From assembly GCF_009193155.1 (NCBI RefSeq), contig NZ_VUKD01000001.1:806001-870000 (forward strand): a stretch of DNA of 64,000 nucleotides, written 5' to 3'. Positions 49,599-60,400 of this stretch are shown one piece after another. The notes beneath the pieces are model-generated. The model searched no databases. It was not told the DNA's origin and saw only the letters and a program-made list of their open reading frames with translations. Within the stretch, counting starts at the first letter, position 1. Each line of letters begins with the position of its first letter. The stretch is from Georgenia subflava (GTDB lineage: Bacteria > Actinomycetota > Actinomycetes > Actinomycetales > Actinomycetaceae). A program made the position numbers and the translations under genes.

Positions 49599-50687
49599 TC
49601 AGCCCTCGCAGACGGTCCCGTCGGAGTCGCCGTCGCGGTACCAGCCATACTCCGGGTCGACGCCGGAGACGTACGGGCCGTAGCCCGCCGCCTTCGCGTC
49701 CTTGCACGAGTCGAAGCGCGGGTCCTGGGCACCCGCCGCGTCCGCCGCCGGCGCGGGAGCCTCGACGGCAGGCGCCGGTGCGGCGGGGGAAGGTGCGGCC
49801 AGCTCGGGCATCAGCGGGGCGGTCTCGCGCGAGGGCAGCTCCTGCGCCGGGCAGTCGCCGAGCACCCGGACCATCGCGTCACGCTCCGCCTCGGTCAGCC
49901 ACAGGTCGTACTCGCGCTTCACGGCGACCTGACGAGCCACGTAGCCGCACCGGAAGACCTTGTTCGGCGGCAGCCAGGTGGCGGCGTCGCCGTCGCCCTT
50001 CTGCGCGTTGAGCGGCCCGTCGGCGGCGAGCAGGTTGAGCGGGTCGTTGCCGAACTCGCGCATGGTGGTCACGTCCCAGGACTGGGCGCCTTTCTGCCAG
50101 GCGTCCGACAGCGCGACGACGTGGTCGATCTGCACCTGGCCGGAGGTGCTGGAGCCGCGGGTGAAGGCGATGGGCGTGCCGGAGTACGGGTCGTCGAGCG
50201 TGCCGGTCTCCACCACGCACCCGTTGGTACCGACGCCGGTCACGAGGTCGGCAAGGTCCCGGCGCAGGATGTCGTTGCGGATGTCGCAGCCGTTGCGGTC
50301 CTGGTCGTACTCGCGGTAGGCGAACAGGTCCCGGTCGTAGCCGGTCTTGGGCGCGCGTCCCTTCACCTCGAGGTCGGCGACGGCGGCCAGTGCGGTCCCG
50401 GCCGCGGCGACCGGTTCCGCCGGCAGGGTCGGCGTGGGCGACGGCGCGACGGACGGGGCGGCCGAGGGCGAGGGTGACGGCGTGATCGCATCCGGGGTCG
50501 CAGCTGCTTCGGTGCCGCTGTCGCCCGTCGGCGTCTCGACGGCCGTCGGCGCCTCGACGGCCACCGGTGCGTTCTCGACCGGGTCGTCGAACGCGCTCGC
50601 ACCGCCGACGAGCACGGCCACCACTGCCGCGGCGACGAGCGGGGTGCGCCACCGCGAGCGACGCTTGGGACCGACCTTCTTGAACAC
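49599..50687 (-). CDS. Secreted HNH nuclease (DUF1524/GmrSD-like) with Excalibur domain
   Basis: 362 residues. A signal peptide/anchor lies at about 16-32. A Pro/Thr/Ala-rich stretch to residue 95 acts as linker. The nuclease domain has QIDHVVALSDAW (His189) and NDPLNLLAADGPLNAQKGDGDAATWLPP. The C-terminal FDSCKDAKAAGYGPYVSG with DGDSDGTVCEG is an Excalibur calcium-binding domain (two cysteines, DxDxDG). A secreted, calcium-linked nuclease fits DNA scavenging or competence-related roles. It is monocistronic. Confidence 0.87.
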   Translation of the reverse strand: MFKKVGPKRRSRWRTPLVAAAVVAVLVGGASAFDDPVENAPVAVEAPTAVETPTGDSGTEAAATPDAITPSPSPSAAPSVAPSPTPTLPAEPVAAAGTALAAVADLEVKGRAPKTGYDRDLFAYREYDQDRNGCDIRNDILRRDLADLVTGVGTNGCVVETGTLDDPYSGTPIAFTRGSSTSGQVQIDHVVALSDAWQKGAQSWDVTTMREFGNDPLNLLAADGPLNAQKGDGDAATWLPPNKVFRCGYVARQVAVKREYDLWLTEAERDAMVRVLGDCPAQELPSRETAPLMPELAAPSPAAPAPAVEAPAPAADAAGAQDPRFDSCKDAKAAGYGPYVSGVDPEYGWYRDGDSDGTVCEG

Positions 50688-50793
50688 CCTTCGACGCTAG
50701 CCAACCGCACAGCTTTCCGGGCGTGAACGGCATAGGTTTCGGAGTGGACAGTGCGTTATCTCACGGTGGTTGCCGGACTCGTCGGCGGTCGGG

Positions 50794-51783
50794 TCATCCC
50801 GAGGCGTCGGCAGCTCCCTGTGCCGTGACCGGCGCCAGCTCGCGACTCAGGAACTCCGTGAGCCGGTCGAGTGCCGGCCCCGATGCCGCGCACCACGCGG
50901 GGAACGAGAAGATGCCGTGCGGGCTGTCGTCGAAGTGCGCGTGCTCGACCGGCACACCTGCCGCCCGCAGCGCCTGCGCGTAGCGCTCGCCGTCCTCCCT
51001 GAGGTAGTCGTGGTCGCTCGTCAGCACGAACGCCGCGGGGAGACCGGAGTGGTCCGGCGCCAGCAGCGGGGAGATGAGCAGGTCGGCCGCGTCCCCGTGC
51101 GCACCGACATACGCGGGGACGGTGTCTCGCGCGTCGCTCGCCCGCCCGAAGGGCCACGTGACCTGGGAGGTCATCGCCGGCGCGGTCGGGCGCAGGTCGA
51201 AACCGCCCTGGAGCAGCCCTTGCGCCCGGATCGCCGGACCGTGGCGCTCCCGTGCCATGAGGGTCACGACGGCCGCCAGGTTCGCGCCCGAGCTCTCCCC
51301 GACGACGGCCAGCCGCTCGCCGTCGCCCCCGAGCGGCTCGGCGTTCGCCGCCGCCCAGGAGGTCACGGCGTAGCAGTCCTCCCCCGCGGCGGGGGCCGGG
51401 TGCTCGGGGGCCAACCGGTACCGCGGCACCACGACGACGGCGCGGAGCCGTGTGCTCAGCCGGCTCGCCAGCCACGCGATGATCTCCGGGTGGCCGAAGA
51501 CGAAGCCGCCGCCGGCGATGACGACGACGACCGGGGCACGCTGTCCGTCGTGCCGGCCGGGCGGCCGGTACAGGCGCGCCGGGATCGCTCCGGCCGGTCC
51601 GGGCACCGTGATGTCGGTGGCCGTTGCCGCCGGGTCCGGTCTGCCGTTGATGAGCCCGCCGACCCAGCGGGGACCGTCGTGCGCCTGCAGCACCTGTCGC
51701 TTGGCGTCGGACATCTTGGCGTACGGCCCCACGACGGTGCGCACCGTCCACCCCAGGGCCCGAACCCTCCACGGCAGTGCCAT
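50794..51783 (-). CDS. Alpha/beta-hydrolase, hormone-sensitive-lipase type
   Basis: 329 residues. VVVVIAGGGFVFGHPE is the oxyanion region, with Ala in place of the first histidine of the usual HGGG; YRLAPEHPAPAAGED, GESSGANLAAVV (nucleophile Ser) and the Asp/His pair in SDHDYLREDGERYAQALRAAG and HFDDSPHGIFSFP complete the triad. These enzymes hydrolyse short acyl esters or lactones, including drug-type esters. No signal peptide. It is monocistronic. Confidence 0.88.
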   Translation of the reverse strand: MALPWRVRALGWTVRTVVGPYAKMSDAKRQVLQAHDGPRWVGGLINGRPDPAATATDITVPGPAGAIPARLYRPPGRHDGQRAPVVVVIAGGGFVFGHPEIIAWLASRLSTRLRAVVVVPRYRLAPEHPAPAAGEDCYAVTSWAAANAEPLGGDGERLAVVGESSGANLAAVVTLMARERHGPAIRAQGLLQGGFDLRPTAPAMTSQVTWPFGRASDARDTVPAYVGAHGDAADLLISPLLAPDHSGLPAAFVLTSDHDYLREDGERYAQALRAAGVPVEHAHFDDSPHGIFSFPAWCAASGPALDRLTEFLSRELAPVTAQGAADASG

Positions 51784-51898
51784 GCCGAACGCTCCTTCGC
51801 GTCACCCACGCAGCGACCATGGTCACGCGCGCACCGCCCAGCCACAAGGTCCGTCAGGTGCCCGCGCACGTGCTCGTTGCTAAGACGGCCTCCTCGCA

Positions 51899-51921
51899 CC
51901 TCGTGCTCGACACACACGAGG
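51899..51921. terminator. Possible terminator downstream of recD
   Basis: CCTCGTG and CACGAGG form a 7-bp stem with a 9-base loop, about 45 bases after the recD stop. Nothing else resembling a terminator follows the recCBD operon on this side. Modest strength. Confidence 0.35.
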
Positions 51922-51965
51922 CGCGGTGGCAACGGGCGGCCGGGACTACGGCGGGAGGGTGCGGT

Positions 51966-53948
51966 TCAGAGCCGCTCGCACAGCCCGCTGGCCCGGCGCA
52001 CCGGGGTCTCCACGGCCTTGCGCACCGCCTCCTCCGAGCCGACGACGCGCACGGACTCGCTCGCCCGGGTGACGGCTGTGTAGAGCAGCTCGCGGGTCAG
52101 CAGCGGCGACGTGGCCGGCGGCAGGACGATCGAGACCTTGGTGAACTGGCTGCCCTGACCGCGGTGGACGGTCATCGCGTGGACCGTCTCCACCGCGGGC
52201 AGCCGGTGCGGGCGCACGCGTACCGGGCCGGCCGGGTCGCCGAAGACGGCGGTGACGCCGCCCTCGCCGTCGGAGACCACGACCCCGGTGTCCCCGTTGT
52301 ACAACCCGGTCTCGCGGTCGTTGGCCGTCACGAGCAGCGGTCGGCCAGGGTGCCAGGGAGCGGGCCCGGCCCGGCGGTCGAGAGCGGCGGGAGCATCAGG
52401 GTCGGGGCCTGCGGCCTCGGCCACCCAGTCCTCGACGAGCGCGGACCAGTGCGCGACGCCCGCGGGCCCGCGGCGGTGGGCGAGCATCAGCCGGTGGGCG
52501 CTGAGCGCCAGCAGCGCCGCGGCGCCGTCCCCGCGGCGGGCCGCCTCGACGAGCGCGGCACCCGCCTGCTCGGCGTCGGCCCGTACCCCGGCGACGTCTG
52601 CCTCGGTGATCCGGTCCCCGTCGACCTCGACGAGCCGGACCGACGTGGACCCGGCCCGCAGCTGGGCGAGCGCGGCCTCGGCGTCGCCGGCCCGGATGGC
52701 CGCGGCGAGCGGGAGGATGGCGCTGCCTTCCTCCTGGCGGTAGACGGTGGTCAGCCGGACGACACCGTTCGCCAGCTGCTGCTGCTCGGCGTCGGAGAGG
52801 TTCGTCAGGAGCTCGCCGTCGAGGGTGCGCGGCACGGCCGTGGAGACGGGCGGACGTCCGACGAGGTCGCCGAGGACCGCCCCGGCCTCGACCGAGGCGA
52901 GCTGGTCGGGGTCACCCACCAGGACGAGTCGGCTGTCCGGGCGCAGCGCCTCGAGCAGCCGGGCCATGAGCGGCAGCGACACCATCGAGGTCTCGTCGAC
53001 CACGACCACGTCGTAGGGCAGGTGCTGCCCCGGGCCGTGGCGGAACCGGGTGGAGCTGCCGGGCCGCCAGCCCAGGAGCCGGTGGATGGTGGAGGCGGTC
53101 AGCGTGCCGACGCGCTCGCGGTCCACCGGGTCGAGCGTCGCCACCACCTCGTGCACCGCCTCCTGCAGCCGGGCCGCGGCCTTGCCGGTCGGAGCCGCGA
53201 GGGCGATGCGCACCGGCCCGACGACGTCCCGGAGGACGGCGAGCAGCCTCGCGACGGTCGTCGTCTTGCCGGTGCCCGGCCCGCCCGTGAGGACGGTGAG
53301 CCGGCCGGTGACCGCCATCGCCGCGGCGAGCCGCTGCCGGGAGTCGGCGGAGGCGGGGAAGAGGCGCGCGAGCGACTCGGTGAGCCGCCCCGCGTCGATC
53401 GCTTCGACCGGGTCGGCGAGCCGGGCGTCGACCTGCCGGCGCACGACCATCTCGTCCCGCCAGTACCGGTCGAGGTAGAGGCGGCCGTCGACCCAGCGCA
53501 CCGGCCGGTCGGCCGGTCCGTCGACGCCGACGGACACGAGCGGGCTCGCGGTGATCGCGGTGGTCCACTCCCCCGGCGCCGGCCAGGGCAGGTCGTCCAC
53601 CGGCAGGGCCTCCTCGGTGTCGGCAGCGAAGGTCGCGACGTCGTCGAGGTAGAGGCACACCGAGCCGGCTCGCACCGCGCGGGTCGTGAGGGCGACGGCG
53701 AGCAGCACACCTTCGTCGGGTTCCCGGGCGAGGGCGCCGAGATGCCTGGCGACCTGGACGTCGGCCGAGCTGATCACCCCGGCGGCGTTGAACCGGGCGA
53801 GGAGCGGCGGGGCGTCGAGCGCGAGCCGGACGTCACCGTCCTCGAGCAGGGCGAGAGCGCGTGCGGCACCTGGCGCCCCCGGGCCCCCCGCGGCCGCGCG
53901 GTCTTCGGGGACCGTGTCGGCCACCGCAGGGCGTGGCGTCTCGGTCAT
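51966..53948 (-). CDS. recD: Exodeoxyribonuclease V alpha subunit, RecD helicase
   Basis: 660 residues from ATG 53948, overlapping recB by 4 bp. Superfamily 1B helicase motifs: Walker A LTGGPGTGKTTTVARLL at about 222-230, YDVVVVDETSMVSLPLM, LVLVGDPDQLASVEAG and the C-terminal VHAMTVHRGQGSQFTKVSIVLP and LLYTAVTRAS. It is the fast 5-prime to 3-prime motor of RecBCD, which processes DNA double-strand ends for RecA-dependent repair. It is the last of the three subunit genes. Confidence 0.93.
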   Translation of the reverse strand: MTETPRPAVADTVPEDRAAAGGPGAPGAARALALLEDGDVRLALDAPPLLARFNAAGVISSADVQVARHLGALAREPDEGVLLAVALTTRAVRAGSVCLYLDDVATFAADTEEALPVDDLPWPAPGEWTTAITASPLVSVGVDGPADRPVRWVDGRLYLDRYWRDEMVVRRQVDARLADPVEAIDAGRLTESLARLFPASADSRQRLAAAMAVTGRLTVLTGGPGTGKTTTVARLLAVLRDVVGPVRIALAAPTGKAAARLQEAVHEVVATLDPVDRERVGTLTASTIHRLLGWRPGSSTRFRHGPGQHLPYDVVVVDETSMVSLPLMARLLEALRPDSRLVLVGDPDQLASVEAGAVLGDLVGRPPVSTAVPRTLDGELLTNLSDAEQQQLANGVVRLTTVYRQEEGSAILPLAAAIRAGDAEAALAQLRAGSTSVRLVEVDGDRITEADVAGVRADAEQAGAALVEAARRGDGAAALLALSAHRLMLAHRRGPAGVAHWSALVEDWVAEAAGPDPDAPAALDRRAGPAPWHPGRPLLVTANDRETGLYNGDTGVVVSDGEGGVTAVFGDPAGPVRVRPHRLPAVETVHAMTVHRGQGSQFTKVSIVLPPATSPLLTRELLYTAVTRASESVRVVGSEEAVRKAVETPVRRASGLCERL

Positions 53949-56900
53949 GACCGCCTCCCCTCGAGCAGCGCCGACAGCTCGACGACGAGCGCGGCGGGCG
54001 GGCGCCACGCCATGACGCCGTAGGGCGTGCCGCCGTCGACCGGGGTGCCCGGCCCGGCCATGCCACGGACGAAGAGGTAGAGCCCGCCGCCGAGGTGCCG
54101 CCCCGGGTCGTAGCCGCGGTGGCGCCAGCGCAGGTAGCGGTGGAGGGCGGCCAGGTAGAGGAGGAGCTGGAGCGGGTAGTGCGAGCGCATCATCGCCTCG
54201 GCGACCGCGCCCGGCCGGTAGTGCCAGAGGGTCAGCGGCTCGTCGACCGGGGCGAGGCGGTTGGTCTTGTAGTCGACGACGACGTACCGGGCGTCGTCGG
54301 ACCTGCCCCGTCGCAGCACGGCGTCGATGCTGCCGGTGAGGTAGCCCTGCAGCCGCTCGGGGCCGAGCGCCGCGAGCTGGTCGGCGTACGGGGCGAAGAC
54401 GTCGTCCGCGGGGATGTGCCGGCGCAGCAGGTCGGCGAGGTCGACCACCGTGGCCGCGACCCGGGACGGGGTGTCACCACCGGCGAGCGGCAGCTCGAAC
54501 TCGAGCTCGGCGAGCCGGTCCGCCGGGTCGACGTCGGCGAGGGCGACGTCGTCGGCCAGCGGTCCGAGCGGCGTGGTCATGACCTGCTCCAGGGCAACGG
54601 CGAGCGCGTCCGGGTCGAGACCGGGCACGCGGGCGGTGCCCGCCTCCCCGCAGCGGGCCAACAGCTCGGCGGCCAGGTCGGGCGCGGCCGTGTCGACCTG
54701 CTCGAAGACCTCGTGGACGATCGTGCCGAACGCCGCCCCGCCGGGCAGGTCGGCCATGGGCGAGGGCAGCGCACGGGTGGCGTCCGCGGTCTCCACCGAG
54801 GCGCTCACGGCCATGTCGGTCTCGTCCTCGACGCCGGTGGTCTCCGGCTCGCTGCTCACCGCCTCGGCGTGCGCGGCAGCGGTGAGGCCGGTGTAGGAGG
54901 TGCGCCGCCACGTGTGGTCGAGGGTGCGGCCGAGCCGCGCGACCGCCAGGTCGGGCCGGTCCTGGGCGGGCGCGGCCCAGGCGACGGTGGGGGGATGCTC
55001 GGTGACGGGCTCGACGGCGATGGCGCCTCCGGCCCGCTCGGCGACGGCGGTCAGGGCTGCGGCGACCTTGTCGTCCGTGCCGGGCGAGACCCGCTCGGGG
55101 GGTTCCTCGCCCGGTGCGTGGCCGCCGAGGAGGAGGCGGGTGAGGGGGCCCGCCGGGGAGTTCGACGACGGCGCCCAGTGGACGACGACCTGGGTGGCGG
55201 CGCGGGTCAGCGCCACGTAGAGCAGGCGCAGGTCCTCGCCGCGCTCCTCGGCGAGGTGCCGGGCCCGGGCGTCGGCGTACCAGTCGTCCTCGGTCCCGCC
55301 GACGTGGATGAGCCGCGTCCCGGCGTCGTCGTGGTACCGCAGGATCGCCGGGTTCTTCGACTCGAAGCGGTCCCAGCCGAACGGGACGTAGACGACCGGG
55401 AACTCCAGCCCCTTGGAGGAGTGGACGGTGACGACCTGGACGGCGTCGGCGTCGGTCTCCAGGCGCCGGCTGCGCTCCTCCGCGTAGTCCTTGTCGGCCT
55501 CGGCGATGCGGGTGCGCAGCCAGTCGGTGAGAGCGGCGACGCCGAGGTTGTCCTCGACGGCGGCCAGGTGCAGGGCCTCGCCGACGTGCCGGACGTCGGT
55601 GAGGACGCGTTCGCCGGTGGTGGTGGCCATGAGCCGCTCGGCGACGCCCTCGGTGGCGACGGCCTCGAGCAGGGCGGCGACCCCGCCCTCGGCGAGGAAG
55701 CGGGACCAGGCGCGCACGGTGTCGGTGAGCTCCTCGCGGTCGACGTCGTCCGCGGTGCCGAGGCGGGCGGCGTCCCAGCCGACGAACGGGGTGAGCGCCA
55801 GGGCAGCGGTACGGCCGGCGTGGCCAGGCTGCTCCAACGCGGTGAGGAGGGTGAGCCACTGCTTCGCGGCGTCGGTGCCGAACACGCTGAAGAGCCCGGA
55901 GACGACGGCGGGCACCCCGACGGCGGCCAGGGCGTCGCGAACCGACTCGGCGTCGGCGTTGCGACGGGCCAGGACCGCGACGTCGCCGGGCCGCAGCGGA
56001 CGCCACGTGCCGGCGCCGTCGGGCGCGGCGCCGTCGGGCGTGGTGCCGTCGGGCGTGGTGCCGTGGGGTGCGGTGGTGTCGGGCGTGGTGCCGTCGGGTG
56101 CGGTGGTGGCGAGCCGGGTGGTGCCGAGCTGGCCGACGATGTCGGCGGCGACGTCGTCGGCGATGAGCCGGCGGACCTCACCCACCCGCGGGTTCTTCAC
56201 ACCCTTGAGCCGGAACGGGTCGCGCGTGACCTGACGCAGCCGCACGGGCGCCCCGCCGTCGAGGCGCCGGGCACCGGTGTGGGAGGCGTCGACGGGACGG
56301 ACGACGATGGCCTCGTCGCCGAGGGCGGCGCGGTCGAAGATCGCGTCGAGGCCCGTCAGGAGGGCCTGGTCGCTGCGCCAGTTCCGGCCGAGGGTCGCCG
56401 TGTGGGTGGCGACCTCGCGTGCCTGGAGGTAGGTGACGACGTCGCCGCCGCGGAAGGCGTAGATGGCCTGCTTCGGGTCGCCGATGAGGACCAGGGTGCG
56501 GTGACCGTGGAAGGCGGTGCGCAGGATCTCCCACTGCACCGGGTCGGTGTCCTGGAACTCGTCGACGAGGACGACGGCGTAGCGCTCGCGCACCCGGCGG
56601 GCGGCGGCCTCGCCGTGGACCGGGTGGGTGAGGGCGTCGCGCAGGAGCGTGAGGAGGTCGTCGTAGTCGAGCAGGCGGCGGGCGCGCTTGCGCCGCAGGA
56701 CCTCGGCGCGGACGGCGCGGGCGAGGGCGTACCGGTGCCCCGGGAGCGACTCGGGCGGGGCGTCGGTGGGCCGCAGGGCGGCCTGGTGGTCGCTGACGGC
56801 GTCCTTGGCGATGTCGCGCGCCTCGGACGGGCCGAGCTCGGGGGCGCGGGAGGAGGCGTAGCGGCCGAGGTAGACGTCGTCGACGACCTCCTCGCGCAGG

Positions 56901-57409
56901 TCGGCGATGTCGGGCACGAAGGTCAGGTCCGGGTCGACGTCGGCGGCGACCCCGAGGGAGGTGAGCATCTGCTGGCAGAAGCCGTGCGTCGTCGTGATGG
57001 TGGCGGCGTCGAACTGGGACAGCGCCCGGGTGAGACGGCGGCGCCGACGGTCGAGCTCGGCGTCGTCGACGGCGGCGAGGTGGGCGACGACGGCGTCGGC
57101 GCTGGTGCGGGCGGTCGCCGGGTCGCGCAGAGCTCGTTCGGTGCTGAGGAGGCGGTCGCGGACCCGGTCGCGCAGCTCGGAGGTGGCCGCACGGCCGAAG
57201 GTGACGAGCAGGAGGTCGGCGAGGTCGATCTCCTGCTCGGCGACGTACCGGGTGGCCAGCGCCGCGATGGTGAAGGTCTTGCCGGTGCCGGCGCTGGCCT
57301 CCAGCACGGTCGTGCCGGTGGGCAGCGGTCCGCACACGTCGAAGACCGGCAGGTCGGTGGCGAGGGCGGCCCCCGGGCGGGTGGTGTCGCGGGTGCTGGT
57401 TCCGGTCAC
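53945..57409 (-). CDS. recB: Exodeoxyribonuclease V beta subunit, RecB helicase-nuclease
   Basis: 1154 residues from GTG 57409, overlapping recC (GTGA). SF1A motifs: VLEASAGTGKTFTIAA (38-46), VVLVDEFQDTDPVQW, LVLIGDPKQAIYAFRGGDV, and VQVVTVHSSKGLEFPVVYVPF. The C-terminal nuclease has FGTIVHEVFEQVD and YVVVDYKTNRLAP, the RecB-family catalytic Asp-x-Lys. Residues near 450 contain a Pro-Asp-Gly-Thr-rich insertion encoded by a 15-bp minisatellite. It is the slow 3-prime to 5-prime motor and nuclease of RecBCD. Confidence 0.94.
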   Translation of the reverse strand: MTGTSTRDTTRPGAALATDLPVFDVCGPLPTGTTVLEASAGTGKTFTIAALATRYVAEQEIDLADLLLVTFGRAATSELRDRVRDRLLSTERALRDPATARTSADAVVAHLAAVDDAELDRRRRRLTRALSQFDAATITTTHGFCQQMLTSLGVAADVDPDLTFVPDIADLREEVVDDVYLGRYASSRAPELGPSEARDIAKDAVSDHQAALRPTDAPPESLPGHRYALARAVRAEVLRRKRARRLLDYDDLLTLLRDALTHPVHGEAAARRVRERYAVVLVDEFQDTDPVQWEILRTAFHGHRTLVLIGDPKQAIYAFRGGDVVTYLQAREVATHTATLGRNWRSDQALLTGLDAIFDRAALGDEAIVVRPVDASHTGARRLDGGAPVRLRQVTRDPFRLKGVKNPRVGEVRRLIADDVAADIVGQLGTTRLATTAPDGTTPDTTAPHGTTPDGTTPDGAAPDGAGTWRPLRPGDVAVLARRNADAESVRDALAAVGVPAVVSGLFSVFGTDAAKQWLTLLTALEQPGHAGRTAALALTPFVGWDAARLGTADDVDREELTDTVRAWSRFLAEGGVAALLEAVATEGVAERLMATTTGERVLTDVRHVGEALHLAAVEDNLGVAALTDWLRTRIAEADKDYAEERSRRLETDADAVQVVTVHSSKGLEFPVVYVPFGWDRFESKNPAILRYHDDAGTRLIHVGGTEDDWYADARARHLAEERGEDLRLLYVALTRAATQVVVHWAPSSNSPAGPLTRLLLGGHAPGEEPPERVSPGTDDKVAAALTAVAERAGGAIAVEPVTEHPPTVAWAAPAQDRPDLAVARLGRTLDHTWRRTSYTGLTAAAHAEAVSSEPETTGVEDETDMAVSASVETADATRALPSPMADLPGGAAFGTIVHEVFEQVDTAAPDLAAELLARCGEAGTARVPGLDPDALAVALEQVMTTPLGPLADDVALADVDPADRLAELEFELPLAGGDTPSRVAATVVDLADLLRRHIPADDVFAPYADQLAALGPERLQGYLTGSIDAVLRRGRSDDARYVVVDYKTNRLAPVDEPLTLWHYRPGAVAEAMMRSHYPLQLLLYLAALHRYLRWRHRGYDPGRHLGGGLYLFVRGMAGPGTPVDGGTPYGVMAWRPPAALVVELSALLEGRRS
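56013..56102 (-). repeat. 15-bp minisatellite inside recB
   Basis: Six adjacent 15-base units with consensus GTGCCGTCGGGCGTG on the plus strand (units at 56013, 56028, 56043, 56058, 56073, 56088). In the recB frame they encode repeated Thr-Pro-Asp-Gly-Thr-type pentapeptides. The unit is a multiple of three, so copy changes keep the frame. The segment lies between helicase motifs and is likely a flexible surface loop. Confidence 0.88.
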
Positions 57410-60400
57410 GGCTTGTCCACCTGCTCGTGCGCGAGGAGCGGTTGCCAGACTCGGCGGGCGAGGACGCCGAGGCGGGTGCGGTCGTCGGGGAACCAGGCCT
57501 GCTCGGCCTCGGTGGGCACGCCGAGGATGTCGTCCAGGCCGGCGCCCGGGCCCCAGCAGATGACGTGGTGCTCGTCCTCGCGGAGGAACTGGTCGCCCGA
57601 CCAGGCACGGTGGGCGTCGACGAGGGCCATGTCGACCGAGTCGCCGCCGTAGCGGGCCGTGGCGTACGTGCAGGCGACGGGGACCGGGACGGGCAGCGGC
57701 TCGCGCAGCGCGAGGGAGCGCAGGCTGACGAGCCGGTCGAGGAGGTCGAGCGCCTCCGCCTGGCCGGGGGCGGTGAGCCGCGCGACGTAGACCCCGGGCC
57801 GGTTGTGGGTGGGCCGCCCGACGGTCGCTGTGCGCCACGGCCGTCCCGGGTGCGCGGCCGCGAGCGCGAGGAGCTGGACCCACGCTCGGAGCCGGTGCTT
57901 GGGGGCGAGGCGGGAGTAGGTCGCCCGCAGGACTGTGGTGCCGTGGACGCCGGGCACGGTCCCGGCGAGCGTGACGCCGGAGGGCAGGTCGACGACGACG
58001 TCGACGGCCTCGGCGCCGTCGCTGCGTTCGGCCCGGGCGGCGTCGGCGATGGGCACGACGCGGTTGCCGACGTCGAGGAGGGCGGTGCGGCCGAGCTCCT
58101 TGGGCGGGGCGGTCCCCCGGCGCCACTCGGCGTTGATGGCCCGGCTGTCGGGGACGCCCTCGAGGCGGGCCTGGAGGAAGCGTTCGCCGGTGGCCCACGC
58201 GTCGAGGGGGTCGAGGGTGAGGGGGAGCCGGTCGTCGACCTCGGCGACCTCACCCGCGACGGACAGGCCGAGCCGGTGGCGGAGGAAGAACTTCACCGGG
58301 TGCTCGAGCATCGCGATCAGGTCGGTGAGGTCGACGGTCCCGGCTGCGCCGTCGAGGTCGGCGGCCGGGGCCGGGAGGGGCTCGGTGAGGAACGGCGGCC
58401 GGTCGACCCGCTCGCCCCGGCCGGCCACGGCCGCGCGGTGCGAGACGGCGTCGAAGCTGAAGGGCTGGTCGTCCCGCCCGAGGGCACCGGGGACGAAGTT
58501 GCGCTCGTCGACGACCTGGAGCGGGTGGCGACGCAGGACGTGCTCCCGGACGGAGGCGCCGTCGGCGGTGGTGGCCGCCCGGTCGAGCGCGTCGAGCAGC
58601 TCGCCGACGGGGACGGCGGGCGGGCGGTCGGCCCCGGTGCGCTCGTGGGCGCCGGAGTACAGGACGACCAGGTGGTCCTCGGCGGCGGTGACGGCGTCGA
58701 GGAAGAGCTGCCTGTCCTCGCTGCGGCGGTCGCGCTCACCGATGCAGGGGTCACGCAGGAGGATGTCGTCGCCGTCCTGGCGGGTTCCGCGGGGGAAGGC
58801 GCCGTCGTCGACGCCGAGGAGGCAGACGACCCGGTGCGGGACGGCGCGCATGGGCTCGAGCGAGCAGACCGTCAGCGCCCCGGTGCGGAAGCCGGCGCGG
58901 CTGGGGCGGCCGGCGAGCCGGTCGGCCAGGAGGGCGCGCAGGTCGGGCAGGCGCAGCTCGCTGCCCGGGTGCTCACCGGCTGCGTGGAGGCGGACGTCGC
59001 CGAGGACGCGGCGCGCCTGGACCACCTGCCAGCTGTCGGCGGGCGCGGTGTCGGCGAGGTGGGTGACGGCCCGGTCGAGGACGTCGAGCCAGTGGTCGAG
59101 CGGGTGGGCGCCGTCGAGGTCGGCGAGGGTGGCGGTGAGCCGGTCGACGTGCTCGGCCAGGCGGCCGGCGAGGTCGATGTCGGTGCTGTCGACGTCGTCG
59201 AGCGGGAGTGCGTGGCCGACGTAGCGGTGGTCCTCCTCGGCCATGGCGGCGCCGAGGAGGATGCGGTCCAGGGCGACCTGCCAGGTACCCTGCAGGACGC
59301 CCGGCAGGTCGAACCGGGCGCGACGTCCGCCGTCCTCGCCCCAGCGGACGCCGGCGGTGACGGACCAGTCGCGGATGCGGTCGAGGTCGTCGTCGGAGAA
59401 CCGGAAGCGGCGGCGGACGGGCTCGGCGGCGGCGAGGTCGAGGACCTCGGACGCGGTGACCCGGCCGTCGGCGAGGTTCAGCAGCGTGGCGAGGAGGGTC
59501 AGGACGGGGTTGGTGCGGCCCGGGGCCCGGTCGGCGAGGCGTACGCGCATCGTGTGGCCGGGGTGGACGTCGGTGGCGCCGTCGGGGGCGAGGCCGAAGC
59601 TGGCGGTGATCAGCGGCGCGACCGCCTCGACGTCGGGGCACATGACGATGACGTCGCGCGGCTCGAGGGTGGGGTCGTCGGCGAAGAGCGCGGCGAGGAC
59701 CTCGCGCAGGACGTCGACCTGGCGGGCGAGGCCGTGGCAGGAGTGGACCTGGACGCTGCCGTCGCCGGTCGCGAGGGTGTGCGGCTCCGCCTCGGGGTCG
59801 TCGGCGGCGAGGCGTTCCTGCAGGGCGCCGAGCAGGTTGCCGGCCCGGGCGGGTGGCCGGTGGTGGGCGACGGTCACGCCGCCGTCGTCCTCCGCCGCCG
59901 TCAGGCGGGTCTCGAGCTCGGTCGCGTCCCTGGCCATGGAAGCCAGCAGCGGGTGCTCGGCGTGGTGGTCCTGCTCGCGTCGGCGCGGCGAGACGGGTGC
60001 CCCGGCCGCCGCGACCCGGTCCCAGAGGGCCGGGGACGGGTGGGGCAGCCACAGGTGCACGTCCCGGTGGACGGCGAGCGCCCGCAGGACCCGGAGCTGG
60101 TCCTCGGGCAGCCGGGTGGGCCCGAAGACGCTGATCCGGTCGGGCAGGTCGACGGCGGCGGGGGTCTCGCTGACGGCACGCAGGGCGTCGTCGAGCCGCT
60201 CGGCGGGGCTGGGCTCGCCGACGTGGTCGCGGAGGCGGCGCCAGAGCTCGACCTGCCAGACGAGGTCGCCGGGGACGGGTGCGCCGGCGCCGTCGTCGTC
60301 GCGGCCCTCGGCCCAGGCGCGGACCATGTCCGGACGCTGGGCGGCGTAGGAGGCGAAGAGGCGGGCGAGGTGCCGGGCGGCGCCGAGCCGGCGGCCACGG

